From Paramicrobacterium chengjingii (GTDB taxonomy: Bacteria; Actinomycetota; Actinomycetes; Actinomycetales; Microbacteriaceae), in NCBI RefSeq assembly GCF_011751765.2, contig NZ_CP061169.1, forward strand, positions 2,480,001 through 2,544,000: a stretch of DNA of 64,000 bases, given 5' to 3'. Positions 50,234 to 58,626 of the stretch are shown here, one piece after another. Made by a program: the position numbers and the translations under genes. How positions within the stretch are numbered: position 1 is the first letter of the stretch; each line of letters opens with the position of its first letter. The notes beneath the pieces were generated by a model. It worked only from the letters and a program-made list of their open reading frames with translations. It did not search any database and had not been told where the DNA came from.

Positions 50234-52732
50234 CTACGAGCGGTCAGTCACCTTGCGCGTACGATACCGGCTGATGCCGAACGCCGCACCGCCGAGGGCC
50301 ATGAGGCCCAGAGCAATGAGTGCAAACGGCAGCAGTTCAGATGCTTCGGCTCCCGTGCGCGGCAGATCGTCTGACGCGTTGGTTCCACCTCCGGTCCCCT
50401 CGGCTGCCAAGATCATAATGTCCTGCCAGCCGATCACGTCACCGTTGGCGTCGAGAACGACGATGCGGTGCTCACCAGCGGCGACATCGCTCGGAATCGT
50501 CACTGTGACGGTTCCCTCGTCAGATACCTGCACCCAGCCGTCGGAGAGCTGGATCGGCGTGGAGTGCAGCCACACCGACACCCAGTCGCCTGCGCGGTCG
50601 GCGCCGACGTCGATGCTGATGGACTCGCCGGCCTTCGCCTCGTCGACCGTGGAGATTCCGCCTTCAGCGGCATCCGGAATGTCACTATCGTCGACGGGTG
50701 CCGGGTCTTCAGCGGGCTTCTCTGTTCCGGGTTCGTCCGGGTTCGTTCCGTCCGCCCCTGTCACCGTCACGGGAATCGTCACAACGGTTCCGTTCGTGTC
50801 GCCGGTGAGCGTCAGTGTGTAGTCTCCCGAGGCATCGGCAGGAACGTCGATCTGCACATTCGCTGCCCCATCAGTCACCGCCGCGGTTCCGATCGTCTCG
50901 CCATCGAGCGCGATCGTCAGACCGGTCTCAGCGGGAACGTTCAGCGAGGTCAGATCGAGCTTCGACAGTCCGAGCTCGAATGACGATCCTGCCTCGACAG
51001 CATCCGTCGGAAACCCCGTCACAGCCACGGCGCGCCGGTCATAGCTGGGCGAAACCGGAGTGTTTGCCGTGATGTAGTCCATCCAGGCGTCGCGATCGAC
51101 GAGGCCGGAGTCCCTCGTGTCTCTCCCCTCCGTGAAGACGTGGAAGTTGTCTCCGCCGTCGAGCAAGAAGCTAAACGACCCAATGCGGTATTCGCGTGCC
51201 ATGTCGAGCGGCTCACCGTTGACCGTAACCGAGGTGATGTGGTGGTCCATCTCGGCGTCGGCATCATAGGTGTACGTCACGTTGTTCGACAGACCGAGCT
51301 GCAGGTATGGTCGGCTCGGAATCTCGTTGTTCTCGTCGCGCTGCCACTGCTGCTCGAGCATCGTCTTCACCTGCTGGCCGGTGAGAGTCGTCGTCCAGAG
51401 GTTATTGACGAACGGCAAGATCGCGTTCGCCTCGGCCACCGTCACTTGGCCCGCGAGCATCTCTGCGCGCAGCCCGCCTGGGTTCACGACGCCAATCTCA
51501 GCGCCGCCCAGCTCGTCCGACTTGAGTGTGTCAAGCATGGCGTCGGCGACGAAGTTGCCAAGCGTCGACTCGCTCGAGCGGTCATCGCGCACCGTCTCAC
51601 CCTTGTCGTTCACGTAGTACGCGGTGGTGATGTCAGCACTGGCATCTCCCAGGACGACGCTTCCCGTCTCTTCTGCCTCGGCGAGCGCCGCCTGCGTCGT
51701 GCCGTTGACATCAGAAACGCGTGGGAATTCGGCGATCAGCTCGTCACGGAGCGCCTTCTTGTTCGCGGCAGTCTCGTCGTCTGTCGTGCCCTCGGGAGCT
51801 TCCGCACGCGCGGTGTTTCCGATCTTTTCGACCGTCACATCACCCGACGCGTTGTCGTAGTTGAGCACAATTTGGCCGATATTCTCCCCGTAGCTTCCCG
51901 TCTGCACAATGGGTCGGCCCTCGTGCGACCACGCGTACTGCTTGTGCGTGTGCCCCGTGAAGATCGCGTCGACATTGTCATTCGTCACTGTGACAATGTC
52001 GGCGAACGCGCCTCCGGCGGCGATCTCGTCCTCGAGCGTCGCGCCCTCCGGCGTTCCCACCGAAGCGCCTTCGTGGTATTCGGCCACGATCACGTCGGCT
52101 TCGCCGTTGCTCTCGTCTTCGTCGCTCAACTGGTCAGCCACGCGATTCACGGCGTCGACGGGATCCCCGAAGTCGAGCCCCTCGATTCCCGACTTCGAGA
52201 CCAGCGACGGCACCTCCTGTGTGACAGCACCGATGATGCCGACCCGTACGCCGTCAATCGTGACGATCGTGTACTCATCAAGAACCGGCGTCTCGGTGTT
52301 CTCCTTGTACACGTTTGCGCCGAGGTACGGAAACTCGGCTCTCTCGCTGATCCAACCCGTGAGATTGGCGAGGCCCGTATCAAACTCGTGATTGCCGACA
52401 GCCGAGGCCGCGAGTCCGAGGTTGTTCAGCACATCGATTGTCGGCTTGTCCTCCTGCGACGACGACGCGTAGTTCGACGCACCGATGTTGTCGCCTGCCG
52501 ACAGAAATACCGAGTTGTCCGGGTACTCTGCCCGAAGTTTCTCGATCGTGCCGGCGAAGGTCACTGTGTTGTCATCGATGCGACCGTGAAAGTCGTTGAT
52601 GTTGATGAGGTTGATCGTCGTCGATCCTTCATCGGCGGCGCTGGCCGAGAAGGCGGTGAGCGGGGCTAACGCGAGCCCTGCCAACGCGCCTATCGCGGAC
52701 AGACGCCTCGTTCGGCGTGTGAGTGGCAACAT
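50234..52732 (-). CDS. Cell-wall-anchored 5'-nucleotidase / UDP-sugar hydrolase
   Basis: An 832-residue surface enzyme. Signal peptide to about residue 33 (ALAGLALAPLTAFSASA). Calcineurin-like metallophosphatase motifs NINDFHGRID, GDNIGASN, GNHEFD and GHTHKQYAW, then the 5'-nucleotidase C-terminal domain (VNPGGLRAEMLAG, LGLSNNVTYTYD). A later beta-sandwich and a WLHSxPIxLSDGWV domain precede the sortase signal LPRTG at 790-794, a TM segment and a basic tail. It removes phosphate from nucleotides outside the cell. ATG 52732 follows AGGAGAG. Second gene of an operon with the nuclease. Confidence 0.92.
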   Translation of the reverse strand: MLPLTRRTRRLSAIGALAGLALAPLTAFSASAADEGSTTINLININDFHGRIDDNTVTFAGTIEKLRAEYPDNSVFLSAGDNIGASNYASSSQEDKPTIDVLNNLGLAASAVGNHEFDTGLANLTGWISERAEFPYLGANVYKENTETPVLDEYTIVTIDGVRVGIIGAVTQEVPSLVSKSGIEGLDFGDPVDAVNRVADQLSDEDESNGEADVIVAEYHEGASVGTPEGATLEDEIAAGGAFADIVTVTNDNVDAIFTGHTHKQYAWSHEGRPIVQTGSYGENIGQIVLNYDNASGDVTVEKIGNTARAEAPEGTTDDETAANKKALRDELIAEFPRVSDVNGTTQAALAEAEETGSVVLGDASADITTAYYVNDKGETVRDDRSSESTLGNFVADAMLDTLKSDELGGAEIGVVNPGGLRAEMLAGQVTVAEANAILPFVNNLWTTTLTGQQVKTMLEQQWQRDENNEIPSRPYLQLGLSNNVTYTYDADAEMDHHITSVTVNGEPLDMAREYRIGSFSFLLDGGDNFHVFTEGRDTRDSGLVDRDAWMDYITANTPVSPSYDRRAVAVTGFPTDAVEAGSSFELGLSKLDLTSLNVPAETGLTIALDGETIGTAAVTDGAANVQIDVPADASGDYTLTLTGDTNGTVVTIPVTVTGADGTNPDEPGTEKPAEDPAPVDDSDIPDAAEGGISTVDEAKAGESISIDVGADRAGDWVSVWLHSTPIQLSDGWVQVSDEGTVTVTIPSDVAAGEHRIVVLDANGDVIGWQDIMILAAEGTGGGTNASDDLPRTGAEASELLPFALIALGLMALGGAAFGISRYRTRKVTDRS

Positions 52733-52801
52733 GTCTCTCCTGTTTTCTTGGGGGTGCCCGGAGCGGGCGGTTCTCTGGCGAGCGAGCCCGCCGGGGATCA
52801 T

Positions 52802-55800
52802 TCAGCTCATTCGGCGACGGCGAGCGACGAGCACAACTCCGCCAAGCGCCATGAGCAGAAGCGCGACGATCAGAAGCGGCAACGCCTCTGTTCCCGTCCA
52901 GGGCAGATCACCGGATGCTGTCGCACCGGCGTCCGTGACGGTGACGGCTTGCCAGCCGACGACGTCGCCGGACTCCGTGACGACGGCCACCCGGTGTTCG
53001 CCGAGCGGGGCCTCGGTAGGCACTGTCACAGTCACGGTTCCGTCGCCCGTCACCTCGACGTAGCCGTCGCTCAGCAGCACGGGATCGGAGTGCAGCCACA
53101 CGGCCACGGCAGCGGAGATCTCGCCCTCTACCGTCACAGAGTACGTTTCACCTCGCACGAGGGTGCTGGAAACACTGATTCCGCCCTCGAGGTCGGCGGT
53201 CAGATCGGAGTCGTCGACGGGCACCGGCTCACCAGCATCCGCTCCTCCATCGTCGTCACCATCGTCTGTGCCATCGCCGTCACCGGCACTCGTGGCGATG
53301 CCGACGAGCATCGGGTCGTGGTCGCTCGCGCGATAGACGTCGGGAGCGTATAGGTCAGTGACGTTGTAGTTGTGGCGCGAGTACTCCAGCGCCACCGACT
53401 CGACGGAGTTGATGTTCCAGATGTCCTGCCCGGTCACCGTGGCATCAGCAGCTGGGGACGCGAAGATGTAGTCGAGCGAGCCGACGGCGCCCCCGTAGTT
53501 ATAGGTGTACTCGCCCGTCTTTGCCCCCTGGTCCACGTAGCCGGCGTTCAGGATCGTGGTGATGGGATCTTCGGCGGCATACGAGTTGAAGTCGCCGACG
53601 AGAAACACCTTGTCTGTGTCATGGCGCGCGGCAAACTCGTCGGCGAAGGCTACAAGAGCCTCGGCCTGCCGAGTGCGGTCGCCGTTGAAGCCGCCGACAC
53701 CCTCGCCGTTGTCGCAGTTCTCGTCGTCATCGTCTTTGCCCGTGCATTCCTCGGCACTGCCCTTCGACTTGAGGTGGTTTGAGACCACGACGAACGTATC
53801 GTCGGCATCACCGCCCGCCGGCTTGAACGCCTGGGCGTCCGGCTCGCGGGCGTTGTCGAACGCGTCAGAGCCGATGAGAATCTGCGCATCGCCGACGAGC
53901 TCGACGGTGGCCGGCTTGTAGATGAACGCCGTGCGAATGACGTCTTCGTTCTTCGGCAGTGCCTTCGGTGACGGCACGAATGCCCAGATGCCTGAGCCAG
54001 CCGCGTCGTTCAGCGCGTCAACGAGCACACCGAGTGCGTCGTCACGATCGTCCTTACCTGCAGCGAGCGAGTTCTCAATCTCCTCAAGCGATACCACGTC
54101 GGCGTCGAGCGCGTTGATCGCCACGACGATCTTCGCCTGCTGTCGCTCGAGGTTCTGCTGCGAAGCTGCTCCACGCACCTGACAGCCCGCTGCGCTCGAG
54201 TCCCGCACTGTGATCGGGTTGCCGTCACGGTCGGTGTAATACGTGCACCCGGAGCGCTGATCGCCGGTCGTCGCGAAGTAGTTGAGTACGTTGAATGTGC
54301 CGAGCTTCACGTCGCCGCCTACATCCTGTGGGGCCGCTTCCCGCGTATTCTCAAACGTGACAGGCTGCTCCGTGTCGCCCGTCACCACGTGTGTCGGCTG
54401 AAATTTCCAAACGCTGAACCGATAATCAAGCACAACCGAGTCGGTGAACGTCACCGCGGCTCCTACCCGCACGGGGTTTTCCAGCGAGAGATACGGAAGC
54501 GGCGTGTTTGAATTTGACGAGTTCGTGTAATCGACGGTCGACGCGTCGTCGAGCGTCACGGCCTCGGCCTCGGCACGCGCGACCTCTGCGTCGTATGCCG
54601 GTGTACCGGGCAGACCCTTCACCGTCGGGTTCACGAGCGGAGTCGTGGATGCCGCAAGGGCGATCTCGCCGTAGCGGTTCGCTTCGTACACTTCCGTCAC
54701 CGTGTAGCCACTCTGCGGCGCGATGAGCATTCCCTCAAACAGCTCACGCCCGGCATCGGTGTCGGGAAACGTGATTGTCGCGGGCTCAGGGGCGACGGCA
54801 TCCGAGTTCTCGTCGACGGTGATGTCGTTGTCGCTCGTCACGCGAATCTGCGTCAGTCCGTAATACTCGTCAACGATGCCGTTGACGGTGACGGCGTCGC
54901 CGATCTCGACGGTGACAGGAATCGTGTCTGTGTAGACGAATATGCCGTCTGAGGCGGTGTGCGAGGCAGCGTCAACGTCGCCACCTGTGCCCGCTGTCTG
55001 CAGGTAGAAGCCATCGAACCCACCCGTGGGATATGCCGCGGTTACGACGCCGGTCGTGGTTGCCGCTTCTTTCTTGACGGGGCTCTCCCAGCTGTCGCCC
55101 TGAATCTCGGCAATCGACAGCTCCTGGCTCGGCCCCGTCGGCTCCTCGCCGCCCTGCTCGGCGTCGTCTTCGCCGACCGTGATGTCACCGGTGCCCTGCG
55201 GCGTGATCTCGGCGGTGAGCGTGAAGTCGTCTGTGTTGTTATCGCTGTCGACGCCACCCGTGCGCACGTTCGAGCGCACGTCTTGGTTACTGCCGGGCGG
55301 CACAGCCGCTTCGCCCTCGAAAGTGTTTGACGACCCGTAGCCCAGGGCATCGACGATGCCTTCTGTTCCCGCGATGTCACCGACGGCAGGCGAGACCTTC
55401 TCGGTGCCATCAACGAGCAGCAGCGTGCCCTTCGTGCCGCTCGGATCCAGTGAGCCCTCGGCAGCGACGTTGACGCCCGTCATCGCGTCGCCAGTATCGC
55501 CGTTGCTTCCGCCCGTGACAAGGTAGTACCCCTGCGCGTCGATCTCACCTGTCAGCTCAACGAGGTTGCTGGTTGCACCATCGCCCGTCGCCGAGCGGTA
55601 TTGCAGAGACATGCCGTCGAGCGCGATCGCGGCATCCGTGGGGTTGTAGAGCTCCACGAACTTGTGGTCATAGATCGCTCCCGCGCTGCCGCCCGAGAGA
55701 TACGCCTCGTTGATCACCACCCCGGAGCCATCGGGCGCCGCCGTCGCCGGGAGTGCGGCAAGCGGAGCACATGCAAGCCCTAAAAGAGCGGATGCGGCCA

Positions 55801-55834
55801 GAATCACGCGTCGCTGCCGGGTGGGTTTTGTCAC
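52802..55834 (-). CDS. Cell-wall-anchored extracellular nuclease, ExeM/NucH family
   Basis: A 1010-residue surface nuclease. Signal peptide ends near LPATAAPDG. Then a lamin-tail domain (VVINEAYLSGGSAGAIYDHK, FVELYNP), a DUF-like OB region (DAVTVNGIVDEYYGLTQI), and an endonuclease/exonuclease/phosphatase domain with VVSNHLKSKG, GDFNSYAAEDP and SDHDPMLVG. The C-terminal domain WLHSDPVLLSDGYVEV resembles that of the nucleotidase. Sortase signal LPWTG at 977-981. It degrades external DNA. First gene of the operon, 69 bp before the nucleotidase. Confidence 0.92.
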   Translation of the reverse strand: MTKPTRQRRVILAASALLGLACAPLAALPATAAPDGSGVVINEAYLSGGSAGAIYDHKFVELYNPTDAAIALDGMSLQYRSATGDGATSNLVELTGEIDAQGYYLVTGGSNGDTGDAMTGVNVAAEGSLDPSGTKGTLLLVDGTEKVSPAVGDIAGTEGIVDALGYGSSNTFEGEAAVPPGSNQDVRSNVRTGGVDSDNNTDDFTLTAEITPQGTGDITVGEDDAEQGGEEPTGPSQELSIAEIQGDSWESPVKKEAATTTGVVTAAYPTGGFDGFYLQTAGTGGDVDAASHTASDGIFVYTDTIPVTVEIGDAVTVNGIVDEYYGLTQIRVTSDNDITVDENSDAVAPEPATITFPDTDAGRELFEGMLIAPQSGYTVTEVYEANRYGEIALAASTTPLVNPTVKGLPGTPAYDAEVARAEAEAVTLDDASTVDYTNSSNSNTPLPYLSLENPVRVGAAVTFTDSVVLDYRFSVWKFQPTHVVTGDTEQPVTFENTREAAPQDVGGDVKLGTFNVLNYFATTGDQRSGCTYYTDRDGNPITVRDSSAAGCQVRGAASQQNLERQQAKIVVAINALDADVVSLEEIENSLAAGKDDRDDALGVLVDALNDAAGSGIWAFVPSPKALPKNEDVIRTAFIYKPATVELVGDAQILIGSDAFDNAREPDAQAFKPAGGDADDTFVVVSNHLKSKGSAEECTGKDDDDENCDNGEGVGGFNGDRTRQAEALVAFADEFAARHDTDKVFLVGDFNSYAAEDPITTILNAGYVDQGAKTGEYTYNYGGAVGSLDYIFASPAADATVTGQDIWNINSVESVALEYSRHNYNVTDLYAPDVYRASDHDPMLVGIATSAGDGDGTDDGDDDGGADAGEPVPVDDSDLTADLEGGISVSSTLVRGETYSVTVEGEISAAVAVWLHSDPVLLSDGYVEVTGDGTVTVTVPTEAPLGEHRVAVVTESGDVVGWQAVTVTDAGATASGDLPWTGTEALPLLIVALLLMALGGVVLVARRRRMS

Positions 55835-55861
55835 AGAAGGCTCTCCTTGCCACAGTGTTGC

Positions 55862-55885
55862 GGCGCGCCCTCAAGCGGGCGCGCC
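55862..55885 (-). promoter_or_regulatory. GC-rich hairpin in the leader of the nuclease operon
   Basis: GGCGCGCCC-N6-GGGCGCGCC, a perfect 9-bp stem, 28 bp upstream of the nuclease start on the transcribed side. Placement between promoter and start suggests attenuation or mRNA stabilisation. The remaining 55886-56118 has only a second dyad GTGCTCA-CA-TGAGCAC at 56047-56062; no gene seen. Confidence 0.5.
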
Positions 55886-56118
55886 GATGCGCCTCAATTT
55901 CGCAACGTCGTGCGTGGCGCCATCGCCACGGTAGAAGTTGCGGGTGTCGTTCTCACAGCAGGCTGGTAAACAACTGACTACAAGCTACGGGCACGCACCG
56001 ACATTCCGACATTGATCACGCACATGCGCAGGGCAATGCAACTGTTGTGCTCACATGAGCACGCCGGTGTGCATGTGTGTGGCGGAGCACCGTGACGCCA
56101 GACGATTGTGGTCGCGCG

Positions 56119-56622
56119 TCAGAGAACGCGCAGCATGCGGGTGTTGCCGAGAGTGTTCGGCTTGACGCGAGCAAGGTCGAGAAACTCAGCGACGCCTTCA
56201 TCGGTCGAGCGAACAAGCTCCGCATATACGTCGGGGTCGACGATGCCTTCACCGATGGGTGCGTATCCGTGGCGAGTGAAGAAATCCACTTCGAAGGTGA
56301 GACAGAACAGGCGAATCAGGCCGAGAGCTCGAGCATCTTCTTGCAGCTGATTGAGTAGTGCATGGCCAACTCCGGTGCCTAACCAGGGCTGCGCCACAGC
56401 GAGCGTGCGCACCTCTCCGAGGTCTTCCCACATCACGTGCAAAGCGCCGCAGCCGATCACTTCGCCGTCGTCGGTCTCGGCGACGCGAAACTCTTGTACC
56501 GCTTCGTAGAACACCACGCGATCTTTGCCGAGCAGAATGCGCTCTTGCACCAGCGGTTCGATGAGCTGCTGAATACGCGGAACGTCGGCCGTCGTCGCCC
56601 ACCGCACGTTGACCTGGCTCAT
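56119..56622 (-). CDS. Amino-acid N-acetyltransferase (ArgA-like GNAT)
   Basis: A 167-residue GNAT. VRWATTADVPRIQQLIEPLVQERILLGKDRVVFYEAVQEFRVAE and WEDLGEVRTLAVAQPWLGTGVGHALLNQL match the short ArgA-type glutamate N-acetyltransferases of actinobacteria; FCLTFEVDFFTRHGYAPIG is also typical. It would start arginine synthesis. ATG 56622 with GGAGAG upstream; the frame extends to 56820 across the divergent promoter. No arg genes adjoin it. Confidence 0.85.
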   Translation of the reverse strand: MSQVNVRWATTADVPRIQQLIEPLVQERILLGKDRVVFYEAVQEFRVAETDDGEVIGCGALHVMWEDLGEVRTLAVAQPWLGTGVGHALLNQLQEDARALGLIRLFCLTFEVDFFTRHGYAPIGEGIVDPDVYAELVRSTDEGVAEFLDLARVKPNTLGNTRMLRVL

Positions 56623-56741
56623 CAGATCGCTCTCCACTCCCCGGAGAACCACGACCCCGGTCGGCAGAAATCCTATCGCCGCCTGCCTGCAAGCCTCGTG
56701 AGCGGCACGCATCGAGACGTAAGTCACGCTATCGTTCTCGT

Positions 56742-57668
56742 ATGCGCCTCGGGGTTCTCGACGTCGGTTCCAACACCGTCCACCTGCTGATCGTCGATGC
56801 CCATCCCGGCGCACACCCACAGCCGATGGCGAGCCACAAATCGGTTCTGCGCCTCATGCGATACCTCGCGCCCGACGGATCGATCACCGACGAGGGCGTC
56901 GATGCCATCGTCTCCGCCGTCTCGGGTGCCGTCGAGCTCGCCGATCGCAGCAACCTCGACAACTTCCTCCCCATGGCCACTTCGGCCATCCGCGAGGCAA
57001 AGAACGGTCCCGAGGTGCTCAGTCTCGTGACCGAACAGACCGGCGTGGAGCTGCAGGTGCTCTCGGGCGAAGACGAGGCGAAGCTCACATTCCTCGCCGT
57101 GCGCCGCTGGTACGGGTGGTCTGCGGGAAACATCCTGCTCTTCGACATCGGCGGCGGCTCGCTCGAACTGTCGATGGGGCAAGACGAATATCCCTCGATC
57201 GGCATGAGCGTTCCACTCGGAGCGGGCCGTTCGACGATCTCCTTCCTGCAAGATGACCCGCCGTCGCTCGACCAGCAGACTGCTCTGCGCGAGCACGCCC
57301 GCGGCATCCTCGAGCAGGCTCGCGATGAGTTCGCAGAACTGCCTCCGCCCTCACACGTCGTCGGGTCGTCAAAGACCATCCGCTCGCTTGCACGCTTGGC
57401 CGGGTCGGTGCGAGATGGCGTCGGAGACAGCGATCGGATGCTGTTGCGGCGCAGTCAGCTCGACGACTGGGTTCCGCGACTCGCGCGCCTGCCCGCCGCA
57501 TCCCGCCCCGAGCTTCCCGGCATCACCCTCGATCGCACATTCCAGATCGTGGCGGGCGGCATCGTGCTGTCTGAGACGATGCGGGCGTTTGATGTGAAGG
57601 AGCTCGACGTCTCGCCGTGGGCGATGCGCGAGGGCGTGCTGTTGCGCTACCTCGACCACCTGGACTGA
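56742..57668 (+). CDS. Ppx/GppA family phosphatase
   Basis: A 308-residue exopolyphosphatase/pppGpp phosphatase-fold protein. Phosphate-1 loop VLDVGSNTVHLLIVD, central FDIGGGSLELSMG, and VVGSSKTIRSLARLAG. Length is that of short actinobacterial Ppx (Ppx1-like), lacking the C-terminal HD domain of E. coli. ATG 56742. It hydrolyses polyphosphate or pppGpp; which one cannot be read. Confidence 0.9.
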   Translation: MRLGVLDVGSNTVHLLIVDAHPGAHPQPMASHKSVLRLMRYLAPDGSITDEGVDAIVSAVSGAVELADRSNLDNFLPMATSAIREAKNGPEVLSLVTEQTGVELQVLSGEDEAKLTFLAVRRWYGWSAGNILLFDIGGGSLELSMGQDEYPSIGMSVPLGAGRSTISFLQDDPPSLDQQTALREHARGILEQARDEFAELPPPSHVVGSSKTIRSLARLAGSVRDGVGDSDRMLLRRSQLDDWVPRLARLPAASRPELPGITLDRTFQIVAGGIVLSETMRAFDVKELDVSPWAMREGVLLRYLDHLD

Positions 57669-57769
57669 CCTTCTGCCGCTGTCGAATAACGGGACGTGAA
57701 CGTGCCGGAGTTCTTGAGTGCCACGACGACCTTGCCGTCAGCGTTCGCCGAATCGGGTGTCGTTACCAT
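57647..57769 (-). CDS. Possible 40-residue protein overlapping ppx 3' end
   Basis: ATG 57769 has GGGGAG 7 bases upstream and opens 40 codons (MVTTPDSANADGKVVVALKN...) ending 22 bp inside the convergent ppx gene. No family recognised. Support is limited to the ribosome site and the otherwise empty gap 57669-57883. Confidence 0.3.
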   Translation of the reverse strand: MVTTPDSANADGKVVVALKNSGTFTSRYSTAAEGQSRWSR

Positions 57770-57883
57770 TGCCGTTCTCCCCTGAATACGTTGATTGAGT
57801 GAATTATCCGTTGAGGTTTCGAGTTGACGGTGCGCCTCAGTCAGCGCCCGCTGCCAGAGCGGATGGCACATGGCTCGCCTCCG

Positions 57884-58498
57884 TCAGATCCAGGTGAAGC
57901 CGTCGGGATCGGTGAAGGCCCCCCGCTCGTTTCCGAAGGCGATTCGGTGCGCCCCGCTCCCCTCCTCCGGCACGCCAGCGTCCTTCGCCAGCGCCGAGCG
58001 CTTGTAGAGTCCCAGCTTGATCGTGCCGGGACGGGTCTCAAATTCGACGTAGCTGCCGAAGCTCTTTCCCGGGGTGAAACCCTGTTCGGAGTAGAAGCGT
58101 TTGCTTGCGGGCACATTGGATGCTGCGAGCAGCACGACGACATCGTCGATGCGTGAGCTCGCCGGCTCCGTGTTCTTCTTCTTCGACGTTGCCACCTTCA
58201 CGATGGTTCCGTCTGGGGCCTTGACCGTCCCGCCGAATCCCCAGAGGTTCTTCGCGGCAGGCTTGATCACTGTGGCACCGGCGTCGATGGCGGCATCCAG
58301 CAGCACCCCGGCGTTAGCCGGTTGCGAAACGATGAGCGAGATCGTGAATCCACGGAATCCCTCAGAATGCTCCGCTGACTGACGGAACTCCAGTTGTGAG
58401 CCCAGGTCGAATGCTGCGTAGAACCGCTCGGCGTCCGCGATATCGGGAACCTCGAGCGTGATGGACGTGAGTGCGTTGGGTGCTGTTGTCGTGTTCAT
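57884..58498 (-). CDS. VOC (glyoxalase/bleomycin-resistance) family protein
   Basis: A 204-residue protein of two similar halves, each a beta-alpha-beta-beta-beta module: ITLEVPDIADAERFYAAFDLGS and DDVVVLLAASNVPASKRFYSEQGF. Each ends in a KAPDGTIVKV / TDPDGFTWI strand. Metal-binding His/Glu positions look incomplete, so it may bind a ligand without lyase activity. ATG 58498. Single gene. Confidence 0.85.
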   Translation of the reverse strand: MNTTTAPNALTSITLEVPDIADAERFYAAFDLGSQLEFRQSAEHSEGFRGFTISLIVSQPANAGVLLDAAIDAGATVIKPAAKNLWGFGGTVKAPDGTIVKVATSKKKNTEPASSRIDDVVVLLAASNVPASKRFYSEQGFTPGKSFGSYVEFETRPGTIKLGLYKRSALAKDAGVPEEGSGAHRIAFGNERGAFTDPDGFTWI

Positions 58499-58578
58499 GC
58501 TTCAACGCTAGATGCGGGCAGAATCCACTACTTCTCGATTCCTGATCGATCATCGCGAGCGCCGGCTCCACGCACGAA

Positions 58579-58609
58579 GCGGGGCCGCTGACAGTGTCAA
58601 CGGCCCCGC
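58579..58609 (-). terminator. Terminator hairpin after clpC
   Basis: GCGGGGCCG and CGGCCCCGC enclose a 13-base loop with an inner TGAC-AGT-GTCA. It lies 18 bp beyond the clpC stop on the minus strand, followed by TTCGTG. Confidence 0.75.
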
Positions 58610-58626
58610 ATTCTACGCTCGTATGG

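Noticed and set aside
51140..52669. 509-residue plus-strand open frame opposite the nucleotidase gene
   Set aside because: Long but antisense; composition is Arg/His/Val/Leu-biased, no motif, and the nucleotidase on the other strand has all family motifs.
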